From positions 277,655 through 341,654 of the forward strand of contig JAURVB010000705.1 in assembly GCA_033002965.1 (NCBI GenBank): a stretch of 64,000 nucleotides of DNA, given 5' to 3'. The notes under the pieces are model-generated. The model saw only the letters and a program-made list of their open reading frames with translations, did not search any database and was not told where the DNA came from. Within the stretch, counting starts at the first letter, position 1. The number at the start of each line of letters is the position of its first letter. Shown here piece after piece: positions 12,880-25,264 of this stretch. This stretch comes from Piper betle. Taxonomy: Eukaryota; Streptophyta; Magnoliopsida; Piperales; Piperaceae. The position numbers and the translations under genes are program-made.

Positions 12880-15800
12880 ACGGTGATGCGATGAGCATCG
12901 TCGGCCTTCCAACGGACGCCTCCCGCAGTGTCGCGGGCGGACGAGGGGGGCTGGTTTTACGCGCGGGAATGGTGGGGCGACAAGGTGGAAGGACACGCGG
13001 CCTTCCGGGCAGACTCCGAAAAGGGGAACACGTCGTCTCCGTCGTCGCTTACTCCTCTTCCCGGCCGGTTAGTTTCTTGCTCCGCTCCTTTCTTGTCGTA
13101 TTGCATCATCTTGGGAGCGGGAAAAAAATGGAAGCTTTTTTCTAATGGGAGCGGGTAGACTGAGTTGAATGCATGGCATTATGTTTCATGGTGTAGTTTC
13201 AACTTCCGATTGTGTGTTGTTTACACTGTCTGATTAAATAATAATGCATATTATTTAGTCTCAACTTTAGTGCGAGTGTAGACTGAGTTCAAGTTTCGGT
13301 TCCATTTAGTGATTGGCATTGTGTTTTTTGCACTTTGAAAGGTTTTCCTTCTAGATTAGATGAACTAGGATGTTCTAGTTGTAGAAAATTGATCTCATGA
13401 TTGGCATTGTGTCGTATTTACGTTGAGTGATTGGTATTGTGTTTGTGATCTTGGAATAGTTTTTAATCTGTCTGGTATATGTGAAGTAAAAATGGTTTTT
13501 TTGAAGGACGTTGTTTTCTTAAATATTACTGGATCGGTATCCTATCTACTCTAAGCGAGTGGCATTGTGATTGCAGGGTTTTTAATTCTTTTTCTTGGAG
13601 ATGTTTGAGTACTTTTTCCTGCTCTATTCATTTAATTGGACTCTTGTTTCCCAACATTTGTCTGCTTTTGTAGGACCCAGTCCAATGGCCGGCAGTGGAG
13701 AGTTGGCTTCAGCGAAGGTATATGAAGTTACACCCTCAATGTGAGGACTCCGGGTGGTTTAGAATCCTTGGTTATCAATGGCGTGCATTGCAATTTAATG
13801 ACAACACCCGCCAAAGGACCGCCAAAGTTATGGCTGCTTACAGGTTATCAGATCCAGGATTTGTCTATATCATGCAGCATCCTCATTGTCTGGCCGTAAC
13901 ATGTAGTTTCATTTTCTCTGCTGTAAAAGTTGTAATTTTTGTTGATTTCTTAAAAATAGATTTGCTTAATTTTCTAAATCTACAAAGTTTTAGTTCTTTC
14001 CACTTTTGACTTTAAAAGCATACTAATGAGCATGTTTAATTTCTATTACTTAGCTTAGTTGCTTTTGCATCTCTCCATGCTTTGACAGTTCTCCTAAATC
14101 TTCTCCAATATGGCTCTCATCATCCCATAGTGTTTTTTTATGTCGTATGTTTATTATTTATTGGTTTTTTATGCTGATTGACTTAAAAGATAGTACATAA
14201 GATTTGTTCAGTACATAATATATGCGAAATACTAGGATAGGCACAAGCGCATGCCAATCTTCTGCTTGAGCTTTTACAGTGTTATATCACCCAAATATCA
14301 TCTTTTTATGAACTTGTTAGGAGTTGGCATAGTTTGTTACACCCCTTACAAAGCAGAAGATTATTCTGTTGCATCCATATATTGGCTTAGAAAACTAAAG
14401 TTATGCTTTAATGAAACTCCCCAATAAATACCCACAACAGAAACATTTTTTGGTACAATCTGGTGTAAATGCATAGTCCCTTGCATGACTTCTTTTCTGA
14501 AAAGCTTAACCTATTCCAGCATTGGTAACAAGCATGCCTATATATTCCTTATGGCCAGGATAACATTAGGGGGCATTAGAAAAGAATTTGAAGATAAAGA
14601 GATACTCTCTGTTTTGTGGTATTGAGATCCTTAAATGCACGATTGTATATATTCTTGTTGTATTTGTCATTGTTTTGGTCTAAAGAATGTTTTTTTTATT
14701 TTACAAGATTTGACGTTTTTCCTTGAAAAATTGAAAATGAATCCGGGTGAAATGTTATAGATACTTCTTGATGTTTTCATATTTGTTTGAAAGTTCCCAT
14801 TCTCTTCTGTGGTTTGTTCCCATTCAAATGGGGGATGTCTTATTTCTGTGCTATTGTGGTCCCACTACAGATGTTAAGAGCATGATATCTGCTGGTTTGA
14901 CAACTTTAGGATGTTGCCCTTATAGTTTTGGAGGCATTGGTGAGGAGAGGCCCTCCATGTTTTATGTGTTGGTCATGGTGGTGGAAGTCTGCCTTTGTTT
15001 TTGGCTGGTAAATTACCAGGTAAAGAAAGATGATATATTTTCCAGGATGTAGTTTTTTCTTTAATTTGTGAACTGGATATTGAGCAAGGATATTAATGCC
15101 AAGGAAAATTTTGTAAAGTGTAAAACCTTTTAGAAACGTGTATAGAACTGCTTGAGTGGTAGTTAGCATATCACATGCTGGCCCTTTTTTGAGGAATATA
15201 AAATTTTAGGGACTGAATGCAATTGTTAGTTTATTGAAATATGTCTCTCATGTTAAGAAGGAAATACCTCTAGCCAGGCATAAATCAAAGATTGGGCACC
15301 ATGGCTACAGCTTGAAGGTAGTGAGGAGTTTACCAATGCATAATTTTGTTTTAGAAACTAATGCCGTAGGCATTGGACGTATATGTGTGATTCCCAACCT
15401 TGGATAAATCTGTAAAAGGTTACTTGTAAGAAAAAACCTTTATTTGCTTGATTCCCAGCCATTGATCGTTTTGGAATGTTATGAGCAGAAAATGTGTTAT
15501 TGTTCGCAGCAAAATTTCTTGCTAGTCATTTATTAGAGCTAGAACACCTGTTTTTAAAATGATTTATCAATGACTCTAATTGCTTATTATATTTCAATTG
15601 GGAGTTTTGATCATTTTGGTATCTTGAATTTTTTTGCATAATCATACTAAATGGTTATTGTTGTAGAGCATATAATGAGATTGTTAATATATTTTTGATG
15701 TGCCATGCCTAGCAATTCCTCTTGTATGGGCAAGTCAGAAGTCCAAGCAAATTGGATTCTTGCTTTGACCTCGATAAGTGCACTCTTTCTGTGGATATGT

Positions 15801-16555
15801 ATTGGCTTCTCTTTCTTGCAGTCAATTGTTGTTTTTTAATGTCTTTTTTCCTTCTTTAACTGAAGCTGATTTAAAAAAAAACGAAAAGTAAAAAGTAAAG
15901 TCAGTATTCTAAACTGGATTTCTATTCAGATTTGGATAAAGAATTGTAACAAGGAAATTGCTTTCTTTCTTAATTGTTCGTGTTGTTGAAATAGATCCCG
16001 TTGTGGTATCTGCTTCGATTCAGGCTATGGGTTTTCCTGCTTCTGTTATCAGACAAAAACATCAGAATCTTCAGAATTTGATTTGTCTACTAATATACCA
16101 TGGGATCGCATTCATCAGAGACTCTTTCTTTATGAGTCAGATGCTGAAAATTTTCTCCTAAGGGAACCTACAATGTATGTATGACCTGATATTCATAGAC
16201 ACCTATGATGGAGATGACATTTTCCGCACAAGTTATGGGATTCAAATGGTCCATTTCTTGAAACTGTAGGGAGGCATCTCCATCCCAAGCATGGAACAGT
16301 CGTAGTAAATTTCCACTCTGATTCTGATGTTCTGAGTGAAGATGAAAGTGCATCTCCTCTTCTTCATCATGGACTACCCATGGGGAAATATGTGTCTCTC
16401 AAGTATGCCAGGCGTACAAGACAGCATTACTGGGGGACAGGGTTTTAGGATTGGCATATACTGTTTCAGTCCCATGGCTTTGCAACATCTCTTGTTGTTA
16501 GCAGAGGTATTGCCCACAGAGGAGACAGGAACACCATTGTAAATAAGTTGTGCTC
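12880..16555 (+). pseudogene. Spermidine-synthase-like SAM-dependent methyltransferase, broken
   Basis: Exon-like blocks follow in order. A block ending at 13067 reads GEHVVSVVAYSSSRP. Block 13674-13902 reads DPVQWPAVESWLQRRY and later LGYQWRALQFND. Block 14871-15019 reads VKSMISAGLTTLGCC and then, in another frame, the SAM-binding loop VLCVGHGGGSLPLFLAG. Block ~15985-16155 holds VVEIDPVVVSASIQAMGFP (the acidic residue that binds the SAM ribose) and then, shifted, WDRIHQRLFLYESDAENF. Block ~16185-16555 holds IFIDTYDGDDIF, HPKHGTVVVNFHSDSD and SLVVSRGIAHRGDRN. Intact relatives are soluble plant proteins with a spermidine-synthase/Rossmann fold whose substrate is not well defined. At least four frame changes separate conserved segments, for example just before VLCVGHGGG and after KHQNLQN. 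The gene is therefore very probably dead. Confidence 0.8.
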
Positions 16556-17310
16556 TTAAGGCTATTGCGGTCGAAAATGCTTTGTGCTTGCCATTTTCTT
16601 GTCTGCAGTATATGAAAAGAAGAATTGTTATGGTGTAGTGATGAGACCGGTTCTTATTTCTCATCTTGGAAGTATGAAACATAATTTTTGGTACTCGCTC
16701 GCATTTTTGTTCTTCATTTCTGCTTTGTATTGGAGTTCTGATGCTGACAAGTAACTCGGGGCAAGGGAGGGTGGGTCTTTATTCTAGACATTTGACTAAT
16801 CTTGGAGGAGACCGAGTGGTAAAAAATGACATGGATTTATTCATACCAACATCTTGGATGATTAGTTTTGTGCATATGCGAGAGGGAATAGAGTCTTTTA
16901 ACATTCTGGCAAGCATGGAGACAACCTATATTTTAAGCATGTAAGTTAGCCAAATTCAATGTATTATTATTATTTTTTAAAGTAGTTTCGTGTTTATACA
17001 AAATGAATCGAACATGGTAAAAGCAAAACAACTGTTTTAAACAATATTTATTTTTACTTGAACACATCTGTTACAGCGGATGTGAAACTTGTGCATGCTT
17101 GTGGCTACTTTCACCTCTGGAATGCTACATGAAAGAAAATACAAGACTTCTTTGAATGAACAAATCTACAAAACCTCGAACAAGATTGCCATTTGTCCAA
17201 CATATACACGAAACAGTCGGCAACTCGAGACAACAATCCGTCCACCATCTATTTTTTGTTGGGGAATGAATTCGTCTGTACATCGAGAATTTTGGCTTTT
17301 CAAGCAAAGC
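16556..17310. other. Intergenic DNA between convergent genes
   Basis: Downstream flank of both the methyltransferase relic and the CCT-motif gene. Nothing else is supported. Confidence 0.5.
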
Positions 17311-18902
17311 TCACATCCATGATTGAATAGGGTAATTGCACTTGAAAGAATTCACCCCACTGATGTGAGGATAGATATCCGAGGAGTCAAGCGTCTCTTC
17401 CTCCTTTACCCCTGTCTGTTCAACAATATTCCGGTACAAAGAGCTAGTTAATTAATGTGGGTGTTATATTTCTTCTACAAACTCGTCTGTGTAGTCAAAT
17501 CAAAATGGAGTACCAGAACAAAACCATTAAAAATTGGCGCCAACACCATTTAGTGCAGCGGTTATAAGAAACCCAAAACGTTACCTCTTCCTCTTCCTCA
17601 TCACCACGGTGACCATAAGTAGTTCTCGCTGCTTCACCAAATTCGTCGTTCTTGGCAAATCTTCCCCTAACACGAGGCCTGCTGTCTGCTAGAGTTTTCC
17701 TGCAAGCATACTGGATTTTCCCTCGTTATCATTGGTCACCCAACTTAATTAAGGTTCCATTATAATAATAAAAAAATCATCTATGGGCTATGGCTAGACC
17801 ATTAATGTTGTTAAAAACCTCATTCAGGTTGTTTTGGGATTGATTCACAAGAGACTCAATCGAATTGTTTCTAACCGATTTATCGAAGTATTGAAGAAAT
17901 AAGTTCAATTATCGAACCTTAATCTTCTTGGTGAAGTTCCTCTCATTCCTCTTCTTCATGTACCTATGGATCTTCTCCTTTCTCTCTTCCACAGAGAGGC
18001 GGCCAACCTTGAAGGTGGACTCCTCCAAGGTGGACATGTCTGATGCTATGCCGTTCACTGGGCTCCCGCATCCCCCTTCATCATCTGCTGCTGTGTCTCG
18101 TTAAGTAACTAAATACATATTCGATCATCATCACATATGTACATACCACCCACTGCTAACTCATCATCACCATTTCTCAATTATTGATCAGAATGCATGA
18201 AAATGTAATCAGTTGATGCTTCTCTTACAATTAATTAATGGCAGATACGCAGCTTGTTGGGCTTTTTGGATAGTTAGTCTCTATCTAATCTAATTTTACG
18301 TCCTTACTAGCATGGACCTACTATATATCATAATGTGCATGAACAGAACATCAAGTTCTTACATGAAAATAAGCGGAGGTGTAAACAGAGTCCGGACCAT
18401 ACAGCCCACAATTCTCTCCTTGAAACTCCATCTCCGGCGGGTTCATGCCTGATTCCGGCAACAACCCACCGGAGAAGATAGCCGAAGCTTCCCCGCCGAC
18501 GCCTCCGGCCAGCCCTCCCATGGCAGAAGCAGCAGCGCCGTAGCACCCCATCACCGACTGCTGGTTGAGGAAGGAGTATGAGTTCGTCGTGACGGTGTCG
18601 TCGAAGACGCCGGAGTAGGAGGCGTAGCAGCCGCCGACGTTGACGACGCCGGGACAGGTCATGGGGATTCCGGCGGCGGCGCCGGCGACGAGGTCGAATT
18701 GGTCGTCGCCGGTGGTGTCGAGGAGGGCGGAGGAGGTGGCTGGAGGTAGGTTGAAGGCGGCAGCAAGGTCGGTCTGATAGGAGTCGCCGTCGTAACAGTA
18801 GCCAGAGCAGGAGGAGACCTCGCCGGAGGTGGGGAAGATGGTGTTGCCTGCGTCGCATATCTCGAAGACGTTCGCGCCGATCGGGTTCGTTGTCAGTCCT
18901 TC
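17311..18902 (-). CDS. CCT-motif family transcriptional regulator (5' exon not located)
   Basis: Four exons are supported on the minus strand: 18902-18363, about 18090-17918, 17710-17585 and 17415-17311 (stop). The first is GC-rich and reads NPIGANVFEICDAGNTIFP, later SYQTDLAAAFNLPP. The second and third together encode a complete CCT motif (KVGRLSVEERKEKIHRYMKK through YACRKTLADSRPRVRGRFAK and NDEFGE). The last ends SGVNSFKCNYPIQSWM. CCT motifs serve in nuclear import, DNA binding and NF-Y association, and these proteins often act in flowering or light responses. No B-box zinc finger is seen, so this is a CMF-type protein. Two points are open. The start codon lies in an exon upstream of 18902. 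Also, the exon ending at 18363 (before GTAAGAAC) is in phase 0, whereas the next acceptor needs phase 1, so a small exon or another donor may be missing. Confidence 0.85.
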
Positions 18903-21900
18903 CTACAAGCCATCAACAATATATATGATGATCAGAAGGATGAAGCGCTGCCTCGCTACAATGTTCACAACTTCCGCAGTATGTTCATATTTCGTGGCCT
19001 CAAACTTGCATATATACCTAAATGATGCATATAGAACATTTTATGGAGTGATCTAAGTAAGCATGTATCTATAAATTTACACTAGAGAAATAATACGAGA
19101 AGCCACCGCAAATTGAATCTTTCACATACAATAAAATATAAATTACTTGGGAAAAATCAAAAGTAAAACTGACTTCTTGTTAATTATGTACAATGGGCGC
19201 TTTTACATAAAAAAGTTATATGAAAAGAGTGGCCTTAATTATACATAAGTGGATCTTCTAGTCAAACTAATATTCCCAACTATGGAGCAAACAAGCAATG
19301 AGGATTCTTCTTCACAATGTTCATTCTTGTTGTGAGCATAAGGACAAGATATTAACGAAGAAAACAACTAGAAATCAAATAAACAGTTAATTTTTTATAT
19401 GAGGAAGGTCCAAACCTGTCATGAAATACTGGTTAAAAGTAGCTAAATATACATAATGCAATACATAATGGAAATTTAGATGGATTCGATGAAAAGAGGA
19501 GAAAAAAGGTGATATATATATATATATATATATATATCTGAGGGAAAAACTATGGAAAATTTTTGCTTTGTGCTCTATTTGGATGCTCAAAGCATGGGAC
19601 AACAACTACGCAGAATATCGATGTAATATATTTGATGTAAAAACAGTCAGCGCTTAGCTGAAAGATGGAATTCTTTGCTTTCTCTTTTATTTGAAAATAA
19701 GAGAGAATATGGAGATGCCAAGACGTGCACCATCAATTGCAAGGTTTTCTTTTTAATCACCGAATCGAATCAGTCTTCCTCAACCACATATTAATGCGTA
19801 TTAGCAAGTAAACAGAATCCCCCCATAAATCAGTTGATAAATTTTGTACAATGATGATCAAGGGAAGTGTGTATGTAATGACTTGTCGACATTTTCTGAA
19901 GGTCTTGTTTTGAAGTAATTTACGGTGAGAAGTGTTAGGTTTTGTATCTCCACGTGCATTGGATAAGAACATATGTGCAGAGAAATTAGGAAGACAGATC
20001 ATTGGCCTCTTAAGATGGAAAAAGAGACTGCATTCGGGGATCCAATCAACGTTGTCCTAGATCAAGAAGTCCTTCCTCATCTTCAATGCCTATACTAATT
20101 GTTCATATTTATCTTAACCCATTTATTTCATTCAAATAGAATGTACCTTCTTCTTCGTCTTCTTCTTTCACCTTGTGCCAAAAGACTGAGGTTGGGGACA
20201 TGACAAGCTTCAAATTGTGTATGTTCTAAATTAGCATTTTGCAATGACGATTTTGAAAAAACAAACAATAAAATATTTAAAATAAAAATAAAAATCTCGG
20301 TAAACACAGATCATCTGTGTTAGTATACACGAAATAAAAAGCCAGAAACGATAAAATAAACCACTTCAAAAGATATAAGTAATGGGAATTCACCATTGGA
20401 AGCTGGTAAGATGTTGCCCTTCTCCTCCTCGTCCCCTTCTCTTCTTGTTATCCTCTTTCTACAACAACAGATCAAAGCTTGTTGAGCGGTGGCATCTAGC
20501 TATGAATATTTAATTACCAGCAGCAAGCTTGCCAAAGGTGGAGCTGTTTTAAATGTAAGCAAAGCAAGCTATGCCCCTATATCCCTACAAGTGATCCATG
20601 CAAGCTAGAGTAATGACAAGAAGCCCAAAGTAACAAGCACATCTTCTCGTGCACACCAAACTTTCCATTTTCCCATTTATCCCTCCTCCCCTTCCCACCT
20701 CAGACAGTACTCCCAAACTCTGCCCTCCTTCCCCTACCCACAACTGTGATGACAGGGAATTCAGACAACCGAACAGCAACATACCCAACAAACAAGCTGT
20801 CTCAGAAACCGAACCAACGAAGAAGATAACCGCAAAATGCCATTGACAGCCTATATGGAGAACATACGCATACGTATTTATACACAGGGGAAGGGGGTTA
20901 ACGGCGTTAAGTTGAAGGTGACGGCACCGTCATTGAAAAGGGTGAAAGCGGGCCGCGTAGCGGATCTGGCGGAGCCAAGTTGGGCGGGTGTTCTAAGATA
21001 GCGTCAGACCCGCTCAACACTGCCTTTTTATCGGGTGCTCTCTATTTTTATCTGTTTCCCTTTTTTTACAAATGAAGGGTTCCACGTTTTCGAAATTACC
21101 GATGAGGGGAGTTTTACAAAATATTACGATTACAAATTATTTCATTGGCAGGGCTGCTCTCTATATCAACTCAATGTTAAAAAAATAATAACCAGCCAAT
21201 CAAAACTTAACTTTCCAAATTGTATTTTATTTTAATCAATTGATTGGATTTGTTTTAAATGGACATATATTAAATTTAGCCAACTTTTAATACACTTATT
21301 AAATTGACGGCGCTTTAGGCATTTCAGAAACCCCCCTCCCAAATATCAGCGTTGTGCAAACCTCTTTGATGGGTAATTATGAGAATAGACTTCCTTTCTT
21401 CGGTGAAAGGCTTTTTTTATTTTGTTTTAGATTAGTTTTTTCTTTTTATGTTTTTTGGATAATGACCCACTAATCAAGCCTGGATTTATGGGTTATTAAT
21501 TATTTATAAGACATGAAGGAATATGCCTTGTATTGGGTTAATCTTCTAATTATCTTGATTACTATTTCTGATTAAAAGGGTTTTTTAGATCGTTGAAATG
21601 TTTGAATTTTTTACAAATATAATAGCATTTGATTTTTTTTCTAGATAAGATCATACCTCCATTCTATTTGTCACAATTGTTTTCGCTCTTGGTAGTTTTC
21701 AAAAATCAAAACAATGAGATTAAAAGGTTATAGTGTTATATATGGGACATATTTTTCCATTTTATATACGTTAGCTTCTAGTATGTATATAAGCCAATAA
21801 CTGTTATTCTTCATATATTAAAAAAAAGGCTCTAGGAAGATTTTCTTCTATGCTTCTAGCATTGATTAGATTTTAAGCTTAACTAATAAGTGTACAGATT

Positions 21901-23235
21901 CTAAAACTGAACATTAGGAAAATAAATAAGTGATCTAATTTGTACTTGGGAACATTTTAATTAATCAACACAAATTGCTTGCTTGCCTTTTAAAATAATA
22001 TATTATTCGTTTTCTTTCACCATATGGAATTCTTGCACTTGCTAAATTAAGAAATGGAAATGAAACAATCTCCGTTTTATGGCATTTGTTATATTTTTTT
22101 AAAATTCAGTGAAGGTCATAATACATTCCTAAGAAGCTGCTCGAAATTTTGTAATCATTTTTTGAAAAAAAATCAGAACAAACTGTAATTTGGGGTTTCC
22201 AAGCCCTTTTCTCCTCCCAATATAAATATAAAATATAAGATTGATCAAGAGTTAATTAAAAAATGATAATTAATTGGGGACTGAATTGACTAGCTAAGGA
22301 AGGGAACAGTTAATTAGTTACGAGGTATATATAATTTAGGCAGGAACATCATAAATAAATTTGAAAACTTGGCTAGCTTAAATTTGGTCATCGTCTATTT
22401 TTAACCGACCAGGACAATTCCATCCTTTTTGGGGGGCAAAAACAAGGTTATCTTAGTCTCTGATCATCAATTTATAGCTTGCTCCCATATTGTAAACGAA
22501 TAAATTTAGTTCCAACGTTTAAGTTAAGTTCTACTTATTTTTAAATTAAACTCTATAGCGACTCCGGATCAATTTATAATGTTTATAGAGAGAGTCAATT
22601 CCATTTTGGTTTAAAGTCACTAATTTCATAAATAAAATTGTTCATGGGAAATACTGAGCACGCTTTGGGGATGCATGCGTGAAGGGGGGAGGGGTTAAAA
22701 TCAGTGCACACTTGGGGTTAGGGACGTGCGATTGGACATGCGTCCGAAAGTGAATCCTTAAGCGACCAAAGTCAGCGTACATAATACTCACTAATTGGTG
22801 AGGTAGTAGCTTCGCTTGGCTCTATCACTACAGGTTATACTTTCTCCATTTGAGTTCGGTATCAATGTATGTGTTTGGGGATTACCAAGCTTGTTGCTGC
22901 CTGTTTAATTGCCGGTTGGAAATCAACCAGTTCCAAATGTGAATATGGTGCATTAACACTGAATTAAAAGCCTGGTAGTACCTTTGATCTGGACTCCCTC
23001 CCTATGGCTTTGGTTGCATTCCCCCTCAAAAGAAAATACTTTTATATAATTAAGTAGTTTTTCATCTGTTTGATCAATAAAAGAGTCAATAGAAGTATGG
23101 CGCATATGCTTGCAATCAATTGACATAATAGCATCATTAATATAATTGAGACAAAATACACATGATGATGATATAATCCCAATTAATTTTAAGCAGTGAT
23201 CCCACTCCAAACAATGAAAAAACCCACTCTCCCCA
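18903..23235. other. Upstream region of the CCT gene and long intergenic DNA
   Basis: It must contain the first exon and promoter of the CCT gene. One weak candidate exon on the minus strand starts at about 20201 (MSPTSVFWHKVKEEDEEE), but its phase does not fit cleanly. A TA microsatellite lies at 19512-19537. The rest, to 23235, is AT-rich with no supported feature. Confidence 0.4.
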
Positions 23236-25264
23236 TCACCCGTAGGCATGCATGTCTGCCGCCGGCAAGGCTGGCATCTTCTCCCGCACGCCGCTGCCGC
23301 CGTTCTTCTTAGGGTTGTTCAGGCCACAGAAGAAGGAGCACTCACATCCATAGGAGTCGCCGAAGCAAGAGAACAGCCCTCCCCTTCCGCCGTTCTCCCC
23401 CTTACTCTTACTCCGGCCATGGCTCCCTCTGCTATGCCGCGACGGCGTCCCTTCCGATGGGAAGCTTGCCGCAGCCGGGACAGCGTCGTAGATGGGTGGG
23501 AGCTCCGCCCGCCACCGCTCCAACGCCTTCAACTTCATGTCTTCCTGCTTCCCCATTTGGCTCGGAACGCTCCAGTCGTCGAGAATGGAGCTCCCCACCT
23601 CGTAGTCGTCCACCGTCGACGCCTCTCTAGTATCCGCGGCTGCTTGCTTTTTGTGCTCGTCGCGAGCTAGTGCACGGGCCTCGTGTAGTAGCTCCTCATC
23701 GCGGCGTTTCTTGGCGGCCATGATGGCGCTGAGCTCCTCGGCCGCTGCCTTGAGCTCGTCCGCGGCGAGCTTGGCGGCTACGACGGAGGGGAGGGTCCGA
23801 GCTCGGAGTCGGACCAGACGGAGGCGGCGGCGGGGAAGTCGGTGGTCTCGATGGTGGAGAAGGGAGGGAGGTCGTCGACGCCGAGCTCGGAGCGGAACTC
23901 GCTCTTGGTGCGGCGGAGGTGAGTGGGCGGTAATTTGTGGTGGTTTGGGTAGCGCCGGTCGTCGTCGTCGCCGATGAGGTCGCGGAAGCCGACAGCGGAG
24001 CCGCTGACGTTGGAGTAGAGAGGCATGCTCTTCATGGAGGCGTTGAGAAGTGCAATTCCGACGTTCAATATGCCCTGAGGCCTTCCCGACGGCCGCCGTA
24101 CCTGCACCGCCCACCATTTCTTTCATTCTTGCATCAACAAATTTCACGCATACTACTACCCCTTAATTCGCCTTTGTCAAAGAGCGCTGAACCACTTCGA
24201 TGTTTAAATTATTTATGCAAGGCAATCTAATTACATATCAGAGGATAATAATAATAATTATTATTATATAATGATATTATTGACAAATTAAATGATTTTA
24301 TCGTTACAACTAACATATATAATGAGAAAAACTACTTGCGATCGATAATAAAGAGAATCAAAGTAAATCATCCATTTTTTAATCCGGGCTATAGTAACAA
24401 CTTATGAATTGTTGAAATGATCTACAAGTTCTTGTGCCTGTAGGAGTTCAATGTATAGGTTAATTAAATCAGGCATTCAGAATTCGCGACTGAATTTGCC
24501 TATCATCACTAATTAACGTTAACATTTAAATAATCAGCTGGCATATCCAAGAATTTGAGAACTTATTTTGGGACGTGGGAAAAATAAACCAAAGAACCTC
24601 TCCAAGCTTCTATTAGATACAAATTAGAAACGACTGCAAGAAACGATATAACTCAATTAAATAGCTTTAAAAATAATGGTAAATGCCAATAATATGTTGA
24701 TATCTAAACCTATATGTCAAACCCAAATTATCTTAATAATGTTCAATCCTTGATCATGTATGTGTGTGTATAAATATATATATATATATAGAGAGAGAGA
24801 GCGCACAAAATGAGAGGGAGAGAGATCATAATTAATTAGCATGCGGAGATGAGGACCTGGAGGGCGACGAAGCGGACGGGGACGGCGTGGTGAGGGAAGG
24901 ACGAGCCCGGCTGGGGAAGGGCCGACGAGGGAAAGAGGCTGCTGAGCAGGACACGGACGGACCCGACGGGAGTGTCGCGGAAGAAGCGGCTGCTGAAGAC
25001 GTCGACCACCACGGCCGAGGTGTCGGACCGTAGGAAGTCGTCGTCAATTCGGAAGACGAACTTGTCGTTCCAGGTCGGGTTGGCGTGGCCGTCGGCGTCA
25101 ACCCGGGTCGACAGCTTGCTCCGCGGGTTCACCCATGCAACCGCGTACGTGTGCATGGACTGCGTCACCGGGTGCAGGTCCTGCGCCGATATTATGTTCA
25201 GCTCCAGCAGGTGGAGCGTCGACGACGACATCACCAGCCTTGCCGACGTCCGTGGCTGCAACAT
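23236..25264 (-). CDS. C2-domain (SRC2/BAP-like) protein with one apparent 1-nt frameshift
   Basis: Exon 1 is 25264-24857 (ATG at 25264; an alternative Met 11 codons later reads MSSSTLHLLELNII). Exon 2 is 24101-23236, joined by CAG|GT...AG|GT. Exon 1 encodes a C2 domain: LLELNIISAQDL, NPTWNDKFVFRIDD and VGSVRVLLSSLFP, with conserved aspartates in the loops for calcium and phospholipid binding. Exon 2 opens RRPSGRPQGILNVGIALL, then has a low-complexity middle, an alanine- and lysine-rich helix (AAKLAADELKAAAEELSAIM) and a cysteine-rich tail. Exon 2 is 866 nt. The frame breaks once, in the C-run near 23785-23796: SELGPSPPS-stop in one frame, SVVAAKLAADELK in the next. One extra base there would give 424 aa. 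Everything else looks intact, so this is either a sequence error or a very young pseudogene. Such proteins act at the plasma membrane in stress signalling. Confidence 0.83.

Noticed and set aside
18328..18858. 176-codon arginine-rich ORF on the minus strand
   Set aside because: It is a shifted-frame shadow of the CCT-gene exon, whose true frame reads NPIGANVFEICD.
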